The notes: generated by a model not told the origin, from the letters alone. A stretch of 28,413 nucleotides of DNA from Defluviitaleaceae bacterium (GCA_009787435.1 WRFW01000221.1:1-28413), one strand, 5' to 3'; shown: positions 16,339 through 24,804, counted from the first letter of the stretch. Program-made: numbers and translations.

Positions 16339-17232
16339 TTAAGTTGCTGCACCTATTATTCCTTGCATATCGGTATTATTTTTTTCTAAATATTCATTTA
16401 TACCGTTTATAATTTCTATTGAAGCTCTTGGGTTTGAAAAATTAGCAGTGCCTATAGCAACTGCTGAAGCACCAGCTAAAATAAATTCTATAGCATCTTC
16501 TGGTCTGAAAATGCCACCCATGCCTATTATAGGAATTTTAACAGCTTTATAAGTTTCATATACCATACGAACTGCAATAGGTTTAATAGCGGGCCCCGAA
16601 AGCCCACCAGTTATACCGCCTAGAAAAGGCTTTTTACTATTAATATCTATTGCGATTCCTTTTAAAGTGTTGATTAATGAAAGGGCATCTGCCCCTGCTT
16701 CTTCAGCGGCTTTTGCTATTTCTGTTATATCTGTAACATTTGGCGAAAGTTTCACTATTAATGGAGTTTTAGTTATTTTTCGGCAAGCAGAAGTTAGCTT
16801 TTCAGTTTCTTTTGCGTTTACACCAAATGATATGCCGCCCTCTTTTATATTTGGGCAAGAGACGTTTAATTCATAATAGTGAGCACCGCCGTGGTCGTCT
16901 AATGCTTCGATTACTTTTAAATAATCATCTATAGTGTGCCCACATATGTTAACTATTATATTTGTGTTTGTATTTTGCAAAAACTCCAAATCTTTTTCTA
17001 TAAACATTTTAACGCCAACATTTTGAACGCCTATAGAGTTTAACATGCCGCCATAAGTTTCTGCTACACGGGGTGCAGGGTTTCCGCTCCAAGGCACATC
17101 TGAAACACCTTTTGTAGTAACTGCTCCTAAGTGGCTTAAATTTATGAATTCGCCATATTCTCTGCCGCTTGCAAATGTTCCAGAAGCAACTGTTACAGGT
17201 GTTTTCCATTCTTTATTTGCAATTTTTATCAT
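16339..17232 (-). CDS. pyrD: Dihydroorotate dehydrogenase, catalytic subunit (class 1B)
   Basis: This 297-aa FMN enzyme oxidises dihydroorotate to orotate in pyrimidine synthesis. The catalytic cysteine C126 lies in ELNVSCPNIK, which marks class 1. Other family blocks are VASGTFASGREYGEF at the N terminus, KLSPNVTDI, the INTLKGIAID segment, and the FMN-phosphate loops GGLSGPAIKP and GMGGI. The neighbouring pyrK shows it is the heterotetrameric NAD-dependent 1B form. The ATG (17230-17232) has AAAGGAG upstream. There is a 90-bp gap after pyrK with a small GCCT/AGGC hairpin. Confidence 0.95.
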   Translation of the reverse strand: MIKIANKEWKTPVTVASGTFASGREYGEFINLSHLGAVTTKGVSDVPWSGNPAPRVAETYGGMLNSIGVQNVGVKMFIEKDLEFLQNTNTNIIVNICGHTIDDYLKVIEALDDHGGAHYYELNVSCPNIKEGGISFGVNAKETEKLTSACRKITKTPLIVKLSPNVTDITEIAKAAEEAGADALSLINTLKGIAIDINSKKPFLGGITGGLSGPAIKPIAVRMVYETYKAVKIPIIGMGGIFRPEDAIEFILAGASAVAIGTANFSNPRASIEIINGINEYLEKNNTDMQGIIGAAT

Positions 17233-17322
17233 AATTATACTCCTTTGTTCGTTGTATATTATAAAAATTTATATTGATTTTTAAAGCCTGCATAGAGGCA
17301 TAAAACTAATGATTAACAATGG

Positions 17323-18150
17323 TTATTCCCAAATTACTTCATTTGCATTAAATACTGGCCCTGTGGCAGTGCATACTCGGCGGTATTCAAAAGCGGGAGC
17401 GTTAGTGTCATAGTTAGCTGATAAGGTGTTCACAGATGAAGAAACAGGCACTTTAACTACACAAGCTAAACAAGCACCAACTGTGCAAGCCATTCTTTGC
17501 TCTAAAGAAGTGAAACAAAGTATATTTTCTTCTTTAGCATATTGGGCAATTCGCTTCATTAAAATATAAGGCCCGCAAGTGTGTATTATATCGGGTTTTT
17601 GTGTGCCTTTGGATATATCGTTATTTAAATTAGAATTTATTGAAGAAGCTAAAGCTTCAAGTGGGTTGCTAGGGTCTAATGTAACTATAACTTCCCCGTA
17701 TTTTTTAAATTCATCGACTAAGATTACTTGGCTTTCATCTCTAAACCCTAGATATATTTTTATGTTGGCATTTGTATTTTTTTCTCTTAATCTCTTTGCA
17801 AGCTCTAAGAGTGGGGGCACCCCTAGACCGCCGCCTACTATTGATATATTTTTATGGTCTGTTAAGCGGAAGCCTGTCCCAAGGGGGGCTATAATATTAA
17901 TTTTTTCTTTCGGTTTAAGATTAGCTATACTAGCTGTGCCCGTGCCTAGTCGCTTATAAACTAATTTTAAGTAACCTTTATTAAAACAGCAAACCGAGAT
18001 GGGGCGTGGCAAAATTATATTTTTATCTTTTGGAACTATTGAAACAAATTGCCCAGGAGCTGGGTCTTCACCATCATATTTTAATATTAATTCAAAAATT
18101 TCTGCAGCGATTTGCTTCTGTGAAAAAATTTCGCATTCATGTATGTTCAT
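17323..18150 (-). CDS. pyrK: Dihydroorotate dehydrogenase, electron transfer subunit
   Basis: This 275-aa subunit passes electrons from PyrD to NAD. The FAD-binding motif RPISVC (49-54) and the glycine-rich loop GGGLGVPP (106-113) are present. The [2Fe-2S] ligands C222, C227, C230 and C260 lie in ACTVGACLACVVKV and RRVC. The ATG has AGAGG upstream. It follows gtrA with 109 bp between, filled by a long inverted repeat. Other pyr genes are not in the window. Confidence 0.93.
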   Translation of the reverse strand: MNIHECEIFSQKQIAAEIFELILKYDGEDPAPGQFVSIVPKDKNIILPRPISVCCFNKGYLKLVYKRLGTGTASIANLKPKEKINIIAPLGTGFRLTDHKNISIVGGGLGVPPLLELAKRLREKNTNANIKIYLGFRDESQVILVDEFKKYGEVIVTLDPSNPLEALASSINSNLNNDISKGTQKPDIIHTCGPYILMKRIAQYAKEENILCFTSLEQRMACTVGACLACVVKVPVSSSVNTLSANYDTNAPAFEYRRVCTATGPVFNANEVIWE

Positions 18151-18183
18151 GGTTTCCTCTTTTTCTATCTTTTAAGTAAAGAA

Positions 18184-18268
18184 GTTAAATAGAGTTTAGG
18201 CTAGAAGTGTGCTAGGTAAATGAGGAAGCTTATAAAGAAACAAGCCAATGCCTAAAACTCTATTTAAC
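18184..18268 (-). repeat. Long inverted repeat between gtrA and pyrK
   Basis: An 18-base arm (18184-18201) pairs with a 19-base arm (18250-18268), with one bulged base; the arms begin GTTAAATAGAG. The 48-base loop holds a minor GCTT/AAGC stem. The distal arm runs into the last codons of gtrA. No U-run follows on the minus strand, so it does not look like an ordinary terminator. Confidence 0.7.
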
Positions 18269-18667
18269 AACCCTAATTTTAAAGGTGAAATATTTATGTC
18301 CTAAAAAGCTTATAATAGGGTTTAAAGGCAAAATCATTAGCCCTGCAAGCTCGTAGCTAAAAGGCATAAAATATATAAAAGTTATTTGAAATAAATATTG
18401 AAAAGCGTATACAATTAAAAACCGAACGAGCTCCATTTTACTTTTGCTTTTTGATTTAAAAGTAAAGTGCTTGTTCATAAAATAACTATTTATAATTCCT
18501 GCAATTTGCCCTATGCCGGCGGCTATAAAAAAACGCAAACCAACTTGCAATAAAATAAAATAAACTGCATAAGCTATAAAGGTGTTGCATACGCCAACAA
18601 TCAAAAATTTTATAAAGGTGTTACTTTCAAAGCTTTGCTTAATTTTAATTTTTAAAAATTCCAACAT
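18260..18667 (-). CDS. GtrA-family membrane protein
   Basis: A 135-aa protein with four predicted membrane segments (about 19-38, 47-64, 82-100, 105-122). It has the family features FLIVGVCNTFIAY near the start, NSYFMNKHFTF in the middle and HKYFTF at the C terminus. GtrA proteins are thought to move lipid-linked sugars across the membrane or to assist glycosyltransferases in cell-surface polysaccharide synthesis; no glycosyltransferase is adjacent. The start has only AGGA close by. It follows the HD gene with a 15-bp gap, in the same operon. Confidence 0.85.
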   Translation of the reverse strand: MLEFLKIKIKQSFESNTFIKFLIVGVCNTFIAYAVYFILLQVGLRFFIAAGIGQIAGIINSYFMNKHFTFKSKSKSKMELVRFLIVYAFQYLFQITFIYFMPFSYELAGLMILPLNPIISFLGHKYFTFKIRVVK

Positions 18668-18682
18668 ATCCTATAAAAGCTT

Positions 18683-19348
18683 CTATAAAAGTTTTGTGCC
18701 ATTTATATATAAATGAAAACTAGCGTTTAAAAAATTGGCAGCTTTTTGGCTCATCACCATTCTTGCGAGGAAAATTTCAAAATATTCTGCAACAGAGCAA
18801 ATAGACAAATCTACTTCTAACTTTAAATTTATATCTTTTTCTATAATCTCAATCTCAGAACTAGTTACAGAGTAATTTACTCTATCATGAATATCAAAAG
18901 TTTGAAAATCTTTATTTTTTACTCTGCTTCGGCGAACGTCTGATTTATCGCCTATAATTAAAGCTGCTGAAACCGGATTTACTGGCAAGCCGTCTTTCTC
19001 ATCATGATGGCCTATAGAAGAAGTGATTATGGCTATTTCATTTGGGTTCATTCCCATGCGAGAAAGTATTGAAAACATCATTAATGCACCTGTTTGTGCG
19101 TGCCCAACTCTATTTATTGTGTTGCCTATATCGTGTGTGTAGCCTGCTATTTTTGCAAGTTCAATAGTTCTTTCATCATAACCAAATGCTTTTAGAACGC
19201 GGGAGGCATCTCTTGCAACTATGCTCGTGTGCCCTGCGGAATGGTCTGTATAACCCATTACATTTAAAACATCATCTCCAGATTCTACATAGCTGCAAAC
19301 TTCACTATTTTGCTTTACTTCTTCTAGCGTAATAGTTTTATACATCAT
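18683..19348 (-). CDS. HD-domain phosphohydrolase
   Basis: A 221-aa cytosolic protein with an HD-superfamily metal site: H40 in DHSAGHT, H72-D73 in YTHDIGN, H83 in VGHAQ, H114-H115 in IGHHDE, and D134 in GDKSDVRRSR. The superfamily hydrolyses nucleotides or cyclic dinucleotides; the substrate here is unknown. It is not the PgpH/7TM c-di-AMP phosphodiesterase, since it has no membrane segments. The ATG follows directly after the mtnN stop codon, and its AAGGAG lies within the last codons of mtnN. Confidence 0.8.
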   Translation of the reverse strand: MMYKTITLEEVKQNSEVCSYVESGDDVLNVMGYTDHSAGHTSIVARDASRVLKAFGYDERTIELAKIAGYTHDIGNTINRVGHAQTGALMMFSILSRMGMNPNEIAIITSSIGHHDEKDGLPVNPVSAALIIGDKSDVRRSRVKNKDFQTFDIHDRVNYSVTSSEIEIIEKDINLKLEVDLSICSVAEYFEIFLARMVMSQKAANFLNASFHLYINGTKLL

Positions 19349-20017
19349 TTATATTCTCCTTAAAACATTTTCTGTAACTTTTATAGCTGCTTTCATCGCT
19401 TTATCAAGATTTGATTTCATATCACCAGAAGCATTTCCATCTGCCAAATCTGAAATGCCTCTAACAGCTAAAAAGGGAATTTTATTAAGAAAGCAAGTGT
19501 GAGCTATTGCTACAGACTCCATTTCTACACAATCTGCATCCGTTTCTTCTCTTATACGCTCTGCGGAATCAAGGTTTGCAACGAAAGTATCACCAGAAGT
19601 GATAATGCCCGCTATTGCTCCACTATCTTCTGCGAGGAATAATAAAGGTCTATCACCTTTTATAATTTCGCTTTCCATACCTGGAAGCTGGTTTTTATTG
19701 TAACCAAAAGGGGTAACATCTACATCGTTATAAACGAAATCACCACCAGCTATAACATCACCAATTTTTAAATCATCTCTTAAAGAACCTGCAATGCCTA
19801 TGTTTATTAGTTGTTTTGGTTTAAAATAGTCAATTAAAATTTGCGTGCAAATAGCGGCGTTCACTTTACCAACACCGCTTTTAACAATTATTACTTCTTT
19901 GCCGAGAAGCTGCCCCTTGCTAAACTTAAGGCTAGCTATTTCAAAAAGCTCTTCAACTTTCATTATGCTTTTAAAATAAGAAACTTCTTCTTCCATTGCA
20001 CCTATTATAGCTATCAT
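19349..20017 (-). CDS. mtnN: 5'-methylthioadenosine/S-adenosylhomocysteine nucleosidase
   Basis: This 222-aa enzyme cleaves adenine from methylthioadenosine, S-adenosylhomocysteine and 5'-deoxyadenosine, recycling methylation and polyamine by-products. The catalytic residues match those of the Escherichia coli enzyme: E11 in GAMEEEV, E167 in VEMESVAIAH and D190 in ISDLADG. The NIGIAGSL and SGDTFV blocks are also typical. The ATG lies one base after the glmM stop, with AAGGAG inside the glmM end, so translation is coupled. Confidence 0.95.
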   Translation of the reverse strand: MIAIIGAMEEEVSYFKSIMKVEELFEIASLKFSKGQLLGKEVIIVKSGVGKVNAAICTQILIDYFKPKQLINIGIAGSLRDDLKIGDVIAGGDFVYNDVDVTPFGYNKNQLPGMESEIIKGDRPLLFLAEDSGAIAGIITSGDTFVANLDSAERIREETDADCVEMESVAIAHTCFLNKIPFLAVRGISDLADGNASGDMKSNLDKAMKAAIKVTENVLRRI

Positions 20018-20018
20018 A

Positions 20019-21341
20019 TTAAATTAAGCTCCTTATTTGCTGTGCATCTTTTGTAATTTCTTCTTCGTCTTTACCCTCAATAGTAATTCTTATTACTGGC
20101 TCTGTGCCAGAAGGTCTCACTGTTATGGCACTATGTTTTTGCTTTAATTGTTCGATTAAATTTAAGAGCTCTGGTGTTTCAAATGTTTTTTTCTTAGTAT
20201 CATCTGCGGGGGCGGCTATAGTTATTTGTGGGTAACGTGTTAGCTCGTTTAAATTATGAAGCGGTTTATTTTCTTCTGTAATTATTCTTAAAAGCATAAT
20301 AGCTGAAAACAAACCATCTCCAGTAGTTACTTCATCTAAAAAAATAATGTGCCCAGAATCTTCACCGCCTAAGTTATAGCCATTTGACAGCATTTCTTCT
20401 AATACGTATCTATCACCAACACTAGTTTTAACGATGTTTATACTATCTTTTGCTAGGCTTTCAGAAAGTGCGGAATTACTCATAATAGTTGATACTAATG
20501 TGTTTTTAGAAAGCTTTCCTTTTTTATGCAAGTATTTTGCATAAATCAACATTAACTCATCTCCGTTAATTGTGTTCCCTTTACTATCAATTGCTAACAT
20601 TCTATCACCATCACCATCTAAGGCAATTCCTAAGTCTAGCTTGTGTTCAAGAACAAATTTTCGCAAAGTTTCCATATTAGTAGAGCCTGCTTCTTTATTT
20701 ATGTTTATGCCATTTGGCTTGTCTGCTATATAATAAGTATCGCCAAATTTATCTTTAAATATTTGGCGGGCTGTGTTATAAGCTGCACCATTTGCAGTGT
20801 CTATACAAATTTTTAAATTTGGATTTGCCAAAACTTTACTAGCCATATCTTCTGAATATTTATTTAAATTAAGGATTTTTGAAAAAGTGCCTATAGATTC
20901 GTGGCTCACTTTTTCTAAAGGCTCGTTTTCTAAAATAGATTTTTCAATTTCTAATTCAAGATTATTTGAAAGCTTATAACCATTGCTATTAAAAAATTTT
21001 ATTCCATTATCATAAAAATCGTTATGAGAAGCACTTATCATAACGCCTGCTAAATAGCCATAACTTTTGACTAAATAAGCTAAAGCTGGTGTTGGCAAAA
21101 TATTTGCATCTACAACGTTTATACCTGCTGCCATTATTCCAGAAGCAACAGATGATTTTAACATATCGGAAGAAATTCTCGTATCTGTCCCTATTATTAT
21201 TTCTAATTTTTCATTATTATTAGGGGCTGTTTTTTTTAGTTTATGGGCAGTGTATAAGCCTAGTTTATAGGCTAGCTCTGGCGTTAAAAAGCTATCATTG
21301 CCTGCTTCCCCACGAACGCCATCTGTTCCAAAAAGTTTCAT
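20019..21341 (-). CDS. glmM: Phosphoglucosamine mutase
   Basis: This 440-aa enzyme converts glucosamine 6-phosphate to glucosamine 1-phosphate for UDP-GlcNAc and peptidoglycan synthesis. Active-site elements are complete: the phosphoserine loop ISASHN (S105), the metal loop DGDGDR (D242, D244, D246), the sugar loop GGEDSGH and the phosphate loop RPSGTEP (409-415). The length is normal. It is third in the conserved cdaA-cdaR-glmM operon; in Firmicutes CdaA binds GlmM and is inhibited by it, linking c-di-AMP to wall synthesis. The ATG has AGAGG 11 bases upstream. Confidence 0.96.
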   Translation of the reverse strand: MKLFGTDGVRGEAGNDSFLTPELAYKLGLYTAHKLKKTAPNNNEKLEIIIGTDTRISSDMLKSSVASGIMAAGINVVDANILPTPALAYLVKSYGYLAGVMISASHNDFYDNGIKFFNSNGYKLSNNLELEIEKSILENEPLEKVSHESIGTFSKILNLNKYSEDMASKVLANPNLKICIDTANGAAYNTARQIFKDKFGDTYYIADKPNGININKEAGSTNMETLRKFVLEHKLDLGIALDGDGDRMLAIDSKGNTINGDELMLIYAKYLHKKGKLSKNTLVSTIMSNSALSESLAKDSINIVKTSVGDRYVLEEMLSNGYNLGGEDSGHIIFLDEVTTGDGLFSAIMLLRIITEENKPLHNLNELTRYPQITIAAPADDTKKKTFETPELLNLIEQLKQKHSAITVRPSGTEPVIRITIEGKDEEEITKDAQQIRSLI

Positions 21342-21374
21342 TCTATATATACCTCTTTAATTTTAGTCGCCTAA

Positions 21375-22808
21375 TTAGGTTAGTTCTTCTTCGTCTTCGC
21401 TATCACCATTATCATCATTTTGGTCTAACTCTTCTAGTTCTAGAATCGGCTCTTCCAATTCTGGCTCATCTTCTACAACTTCAAGGGCTTCATTTTCTAT
21501 ATTTTCTTCTGGAAGCGGTTCTTCCAATTCTTCTAGTTCTTCATTAAAATCATTTTGGTAGTCGTCGTCTATTATTTGAGAACCGACAATAGGGTTAACA
21601 AGTATTGGTGAGGGGTTTATATTAATAGAAACTGTTACTAGCGATTCCCCAAAGACGTTTACACCCTCTGGCAGCTGTGTTCTTAAATCTACATAAAAAG
21701 TTGTTGCTTCTGTTAAACCGCTAATATTTATTTCTCCTAAGTTTACTTCAGCTATATCTGAAACTAGAATAGGTTTGCCATATATAGTAATACTTGATTT
21801 GCTAACGTTAAAAGTGCCCCTTGTGAACCCTTGGGCAGGGTTGCCGACTATAGTTGGAAGCCCAACAGGAACTACAACGCTTCTAGTTAAACCGAAGCTT
21901 AAAAAAATGGATTCTGGCGAAAAGCTAAATCTATTAGTAATATTTATGCCTTGCTCATTAACGATTGTAAAATTATAAAAATCTGCATAGTCTTCTGTAA
22001 TTTCTTCAGAATTTAAAGTTACTAATATTGAATGTATATTTTCTAATTCATTAGTTGCCCCGGTTACGTATATGTGCTGAGGAGAGACTATAACTTCTTC
22101 CATATCTAAACCTGGTGGCAGCTCGCCCTCTTTATTTATAGTAATTGGAAAAGAGACTGTTTTTATTCTATCTAATCTAAGCTCAACTTCTCTTAAAACA
22201 TTAACCGCAAACTCTGTAGGTGAAAAAGCAGTGTTCACTTCATAACTAACTGGAACTGTAATTGTTGTTAAGCTAGTTATATCTTCTAGCTCTTCAAGGT
22301 CTTCAAGGTCTATATAAACTGTTATTTGGTCGCTTGTAATATTTACATTATCTCTTGAAAGAATTTCAACACCAATAGTTGAAGATGATAATAGAGATTG
22401 ATTTAAGAGAGCAACACCGGCTTTTTCTAACTGTTCCACACCTCTTACTTGTAAAAAGGGGCTAAATTGGTGAGAAGCAATGGGATATTCATAATTTATA
22501 ACTATGCTCCAAAGGGCGGTTGCACAGAAAAAAGAGAAAAGCTTCCAACCAAAATTTCTAAAAACATATTTTTTGAAAATATTTGATATTTTTTTTAACC
22601 AGTCTTCATTTTGGCTAATGCTTTTTGAAGATTTAACTGATGGTTTTTCAATAACATTTGATAATCTCTTTGAACTTTCTTCATCTTGTTGTACGGTGTT
22701 TTTCAAAATTTTAGGCGATTTATCAAGATTGCTAGATAAATTTTTTAATCCCTCTTCATTTTGATTAGAGCTTTTTAAAGCTTTAGTTAAGTTTGCTAAA
22801 TATCCCAT
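21375..22808 (-). CDS. cdaR: CdaA regulatory protein CdaR (YbbR-domain)
   Basis: A 477-aa membrane-anchored protein. After a cytoplasmic N terminus and one membrane segment (about 88-105) come three or four extracellular YbbR repeats (about 115-405). CdaR modulates the diadenylate cyclase CdaA. Two features are unusual. The cytoplasmic region is about 85 residues long and holds three 25-residue repeats (Q16, Q41 and Q66 in register). The extracellular C terminus ends in about 65 residues that are more than half Asp/Glu. AGGAGGAGGT precedes the ATG, and the gene follows cdaA after 7 bp. Confidence 0.92.
   Translation of the reverse strand: MGYLANLTKALKSSNQNEEGLKNLSSNLDKSPKILKNTVQQDEESSKRLSNVIEKPSVKSSKSISQNEDWLKKISNIFKKYVFRNFGWKLFSFFCATALWSIVINYEYPIASHQFSPFLQVRGVEQLEKAGVALLNQSLLSSSTIGVEILSRDNVNITSDQITVYIDLEDLEELEDITSLTTITVPVSYEVNTAFSPTEFAVNVLREVELRLDRIKTVSFPITINKEGELPPGLDMEEVIVSPQHIYVTGATNELENIHSILVTLNSEEITEDYADFYNFTIVNEQGINITNRFSFSPESIFLSFGLTRSVVVPVGLPTIVGNPAQGFTRGTFNVSKSSITIYGKPILVSDIAEVNLGEINISGLTEATTFYVDLRTQLPEGVNVFGESLVTVSININPSPILVNPIVGSQIIDDDYQNDFNEELEELEEPLPEENIENEALEVVEDEPELEEPILELEELDQNDDNGDSEDEEELT
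22575..22766 (-). repeat. Three 75-bp in-frame repeats in the 5' part of cdaR
   Basis: Residues 15-28, 40-53 and 65-78 read NQNEEGLKNLSSNL, QQDEESSKRLSNVI and SQNEDWLKKISNIF. The period is exactly 25 residues, with shared Q, N/D, E, E/D, K, L/I and S positions. Copies 2 and 3 are also alike at the DNA level. The third copy ends shortly before the membrane segment. Confidence 0.7.
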
Positions 22809-22815
22809 TTATTTT

Positions 22816-23628
22816 TCACCTCCTCCTAACGCCTTTTAATTTTTTCCTTTTTCTTTTAGAAGTTCCTAATAGCATTTCTGCTAGTGTTTGTTCATCTACG
22901 CCTTTGAGCAGCTCGCCCTCTATACAGACGCTAACTTTCCCTGTTTCTTCTGAACATATTATAGATATGCTGTCATAATGCTCGCTCGCCCCTAACCCTG
23001 CTCTATGCCTTGTGCCTAGATCACTGCTAACATCTGCTGTGCTTAGAGGAAGTATACAAGAAGCCGCTAAAATTTTATTTCCTCTAATTACTACTGCACC
23101 ATCGTGCATGGGGGCATTGTGATAAAAAATATTTTCTAAAAGCTCTTTAGTTAAGTTTGCTTCTAGGATAATTCCTGTTTCTATTAGCTCGCTTAAGCTA
23201 TTTTGCTTTTCTAAAATAATTAAAGCACCCGTTTTAGATTTAGCTAATTTAAAGGCAACATTTATTATTAGTTCAAGAAATTCTTTGTTGTTTTCTTCTA
23301 TTTTTTCTTCTTTACCCATAAAATCAAAAACTAATTTGCCACGCCCTATTTCTTCTAATGCACGCCTAAGTTCTGGCTGAAATATAATTAACAAAGCAAT
23401 AATACTAATATTGAACAAATTACGAACTAACCACCAAATAGTAGTTAAATTAAACAAAACAGCAAGCCCTGCGATAAACAAAATAAAAGCAATGCCACGA
23501 AAAAGGCTCATTGCTTTTGTATCCTTTACCCACATTACTATTTTATATATGGCAAAAGTTATGAGAGCTATATCTAAAATATCTGAAAAAGGCGAGAAAC
23601 TAAAAAGCTCCCAATTAAATACAACCAT
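22816..23628 (-). CDS. cdaA: Diadenylate cyclase CdaA
   Basis: This 270-aa membrane enzyme makes c-di-AMP from two ATP. Three N-terminal membrane segments (about 15-33, 42-60, 68-84) are followed by the DAC domain, with the catalytic DGA at 176-178 (APMHDGAV) and RHR at 207-209 (GTRHRAGLG). The C terminus is strongly basic (KRKRKKLKGVRRR). c-di-AMP controls potassium and osmolyte transport and wall homeostasis. The ATG has GAGGT about 9 bases upstream. No normal promoter is visible in the short gap upstream; instead there are a terminator-like hairpin and one copy of the conserved hairpin motif. Confidence 0.96.
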   Translation of the reverse strand: MVVFNWELFSFSPFSDILDIALITFAIYKIVMWVKDTKAMSLFRGIAFILFIAGLAVLFNLTTIWWLVRNLFNISIIALLIIFQPELRRALEEIGRGKLVFDFMGKEEKIEENNKEFLELIINVAFKLAKSKTGALIILEKQNSLSELIETGIILEANLTKELLENIFYHNAPMHDGAVVIRGNKILAASCILPLSTADVSSDLGTRHRAGLGASEHYDSISIICSEETGKVSVCIEGELLKGVDEQTLAEMLLGTSKRKRKKLKGVRRR

Positions 23629-23659
23629 TTACAACTTACCTCAAATATATTGCGAAATA

Positions 23660-23703
23660 GGGTATCTCTTAAAACTCCCCCTTTGGTAGTTTTTAGCCCA
23701 CCC
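23660..23703 (-). ncRNA. Conserved hairpin motif, copy 3 (upstream of cdaA)
   Basis: Read on the minus strand: basal stem GGGT/ACCC, internal loop GGG/AGAT, upper stem CTAAAAACT/AGTTTTAAG with one A-A mismatch, and loop ACCAAAGGGGG. The sequence from the preceding AGCCCC hairpin to the final ATACCC aligns with the thrE copy almost throughout. The motif ends about 32 bases before the cdaA start codon. Confidence 0.6.
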
Positions 23704-23706
23704 TTG

Positions 23707-23726
23707 AAAAGCCCCAAAAAGGGGCT
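23707..23726 (-). terminator. Terminator-like hairpin between the membrane protein gene and cdaA
   Basis: AGCCCC/GGGGCT (23710-23715 with 23721-23726) with a 5-base loop, then TTTTC on the minus strand. The TAG stop of the upstream gene lies in the stem foot. The short U-run may allow read-through into cdaA. Confidence 0.65.
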
Positions 23727-24804
23727 ATCTTTTGCTTCCTCTTTGATTTGGGCTTCGATTTCTTAAATATCTTTCTTCAAAGCCTTCTTCTTCATCTTCT
23801 TCTGTGATTATAGATTCTGCGGGCGGCTCGCTTTGCAAGCTTTGGCGAACTGCTAAAACAGACTTTCTTTTTGGTATTAATTTCACATAATAATAATAGT
23901 CTTCATCTTGAAACTCAACATTTTCTGCTTTTTTATAATCAAGAGCAACATCAAAAAATTTAATTACTAATATTAAAAGAGCTGAAAATATAGAGCCAAA
24001 GATTATACCAAATATTCCAAAACTAAGCGCACCAACAATATTTGCAACTATAAACACAAAAATATTTAATATAGTGCCAAAACCTATCGCTATTTCCTTA
24101 GCATAGTTTATGCTAAGTTTACGGCATACATACACAAAAATAAAAACTATGAAAACTAAAACAGAAGTAGTTACCCAATTTTGAACTAAGTAAGTTTCAC
24201 CAGTTATATTTTGCTGAATATTTTCAAATGCTTCTAATATCTCATCTAAGCCGATTTCTAAAATGCCAACATCTGCCGGGATTATACCACCTTGCCTAAC
24301 CATATTCATAATTAATGGAGAGTATAAGTGTATAAATAAGCCTATTGCTATAGGTATGATAGCAGTAACACCGAAATACATACCCGCAAAAATAGGCAAA
24401 AAATAAGGGAAGCCAAAATGCAATGCAAATATTGAAAGTATCACTAAAATATTTTCTTTTCTGCTAAAGCTGCTATAAAAAAGGAACATAAAGAGAAGAC
24501 CGAAAAACACCAAAAGTGCAACTTCTAACCTTAAAGAAACTTGGATTACTACATTTAATATCATAAATAAGTAACTTGCATTTAGCGGCAATATTACAAA
24601 CAAAAGGGACATAAACAGAAGATATAAAAATGTAACGTTTGAATTTGTTATGAAGTGAAAAATTTCTGCACTAAAGCCTATAGAATTTATTTGGCTATAA
24701 ATTATGAAGCCACAAAGAAACTTAAAGATAAACAAAAAAATTGCTTCAAATCTTTTAACTATGTTTATTAAACTTTCACGGAATTCAAGAAGTGTATCAA
24801 TCAT
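23725..24804 (-). CDS. Multi-pass membrane protein of unknown function upstream of cdaA
   Basis: A 359-aa protein with about eight predicted membrane segments spread over residues 20-285. A long soluble loop (about 170-205, PADVGILEIGLDEILEAF) and a cytosolic C-terminal tail from about 290 follow. The tail has a DEDYYYYVKLIPKRK motif, then an acidic run (TEEDEEEGFEERY) and a basic end. I recall similar proteins next to cdaA in Lachnospiraceae but cannot name a function. It may act with CdaA or in envelope physiology (inference from position). The ATG (24802-24804) sits inside the second unit of a 77-bp tandem duplication and overlaps the stop of a duplicated mini-ORF (ATGA). Confidence 0.7.
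   Translation of the reverse strand: MIDTLLEFRESLINIVKRFEAIFLFIFKFLCGFIIYSQINSIGFSAEIFHFITNSNVTFLYLLFMSLLFVILPLNASYLFMILNVVIQVSLRLEVALLVFFGLLFMFLFYSSFSRKENILVILSIFALHFGFPYFLPIFAGMYFGVTAIIPIAIGLFIHLYSPLIMNMVRQGGIIPADVGILEIGLDEILEAFENIQQNITGETYLVQNWVTTSVLVFIVFIFVYVCRKLSINYAKEIAIGFGTILNIFVFIVANIVGALSFGIFGIIFGSIFSALLILVIKFFDVALDYKKAENVEFQDEDYYYYVKLIPKRKSVLAVRQSLQSEPPAESIITEEDEEEGFEERYLRNRSPNQRGSKR

Noticed and set aside
18184..18268. GAGTTTTAG in the gtrA-pyrK inverted repeat as another motif copy
   Set aside because: Only nine bases are shared and the loop and arm layout differ; chance is likely in AT-rich DNA.
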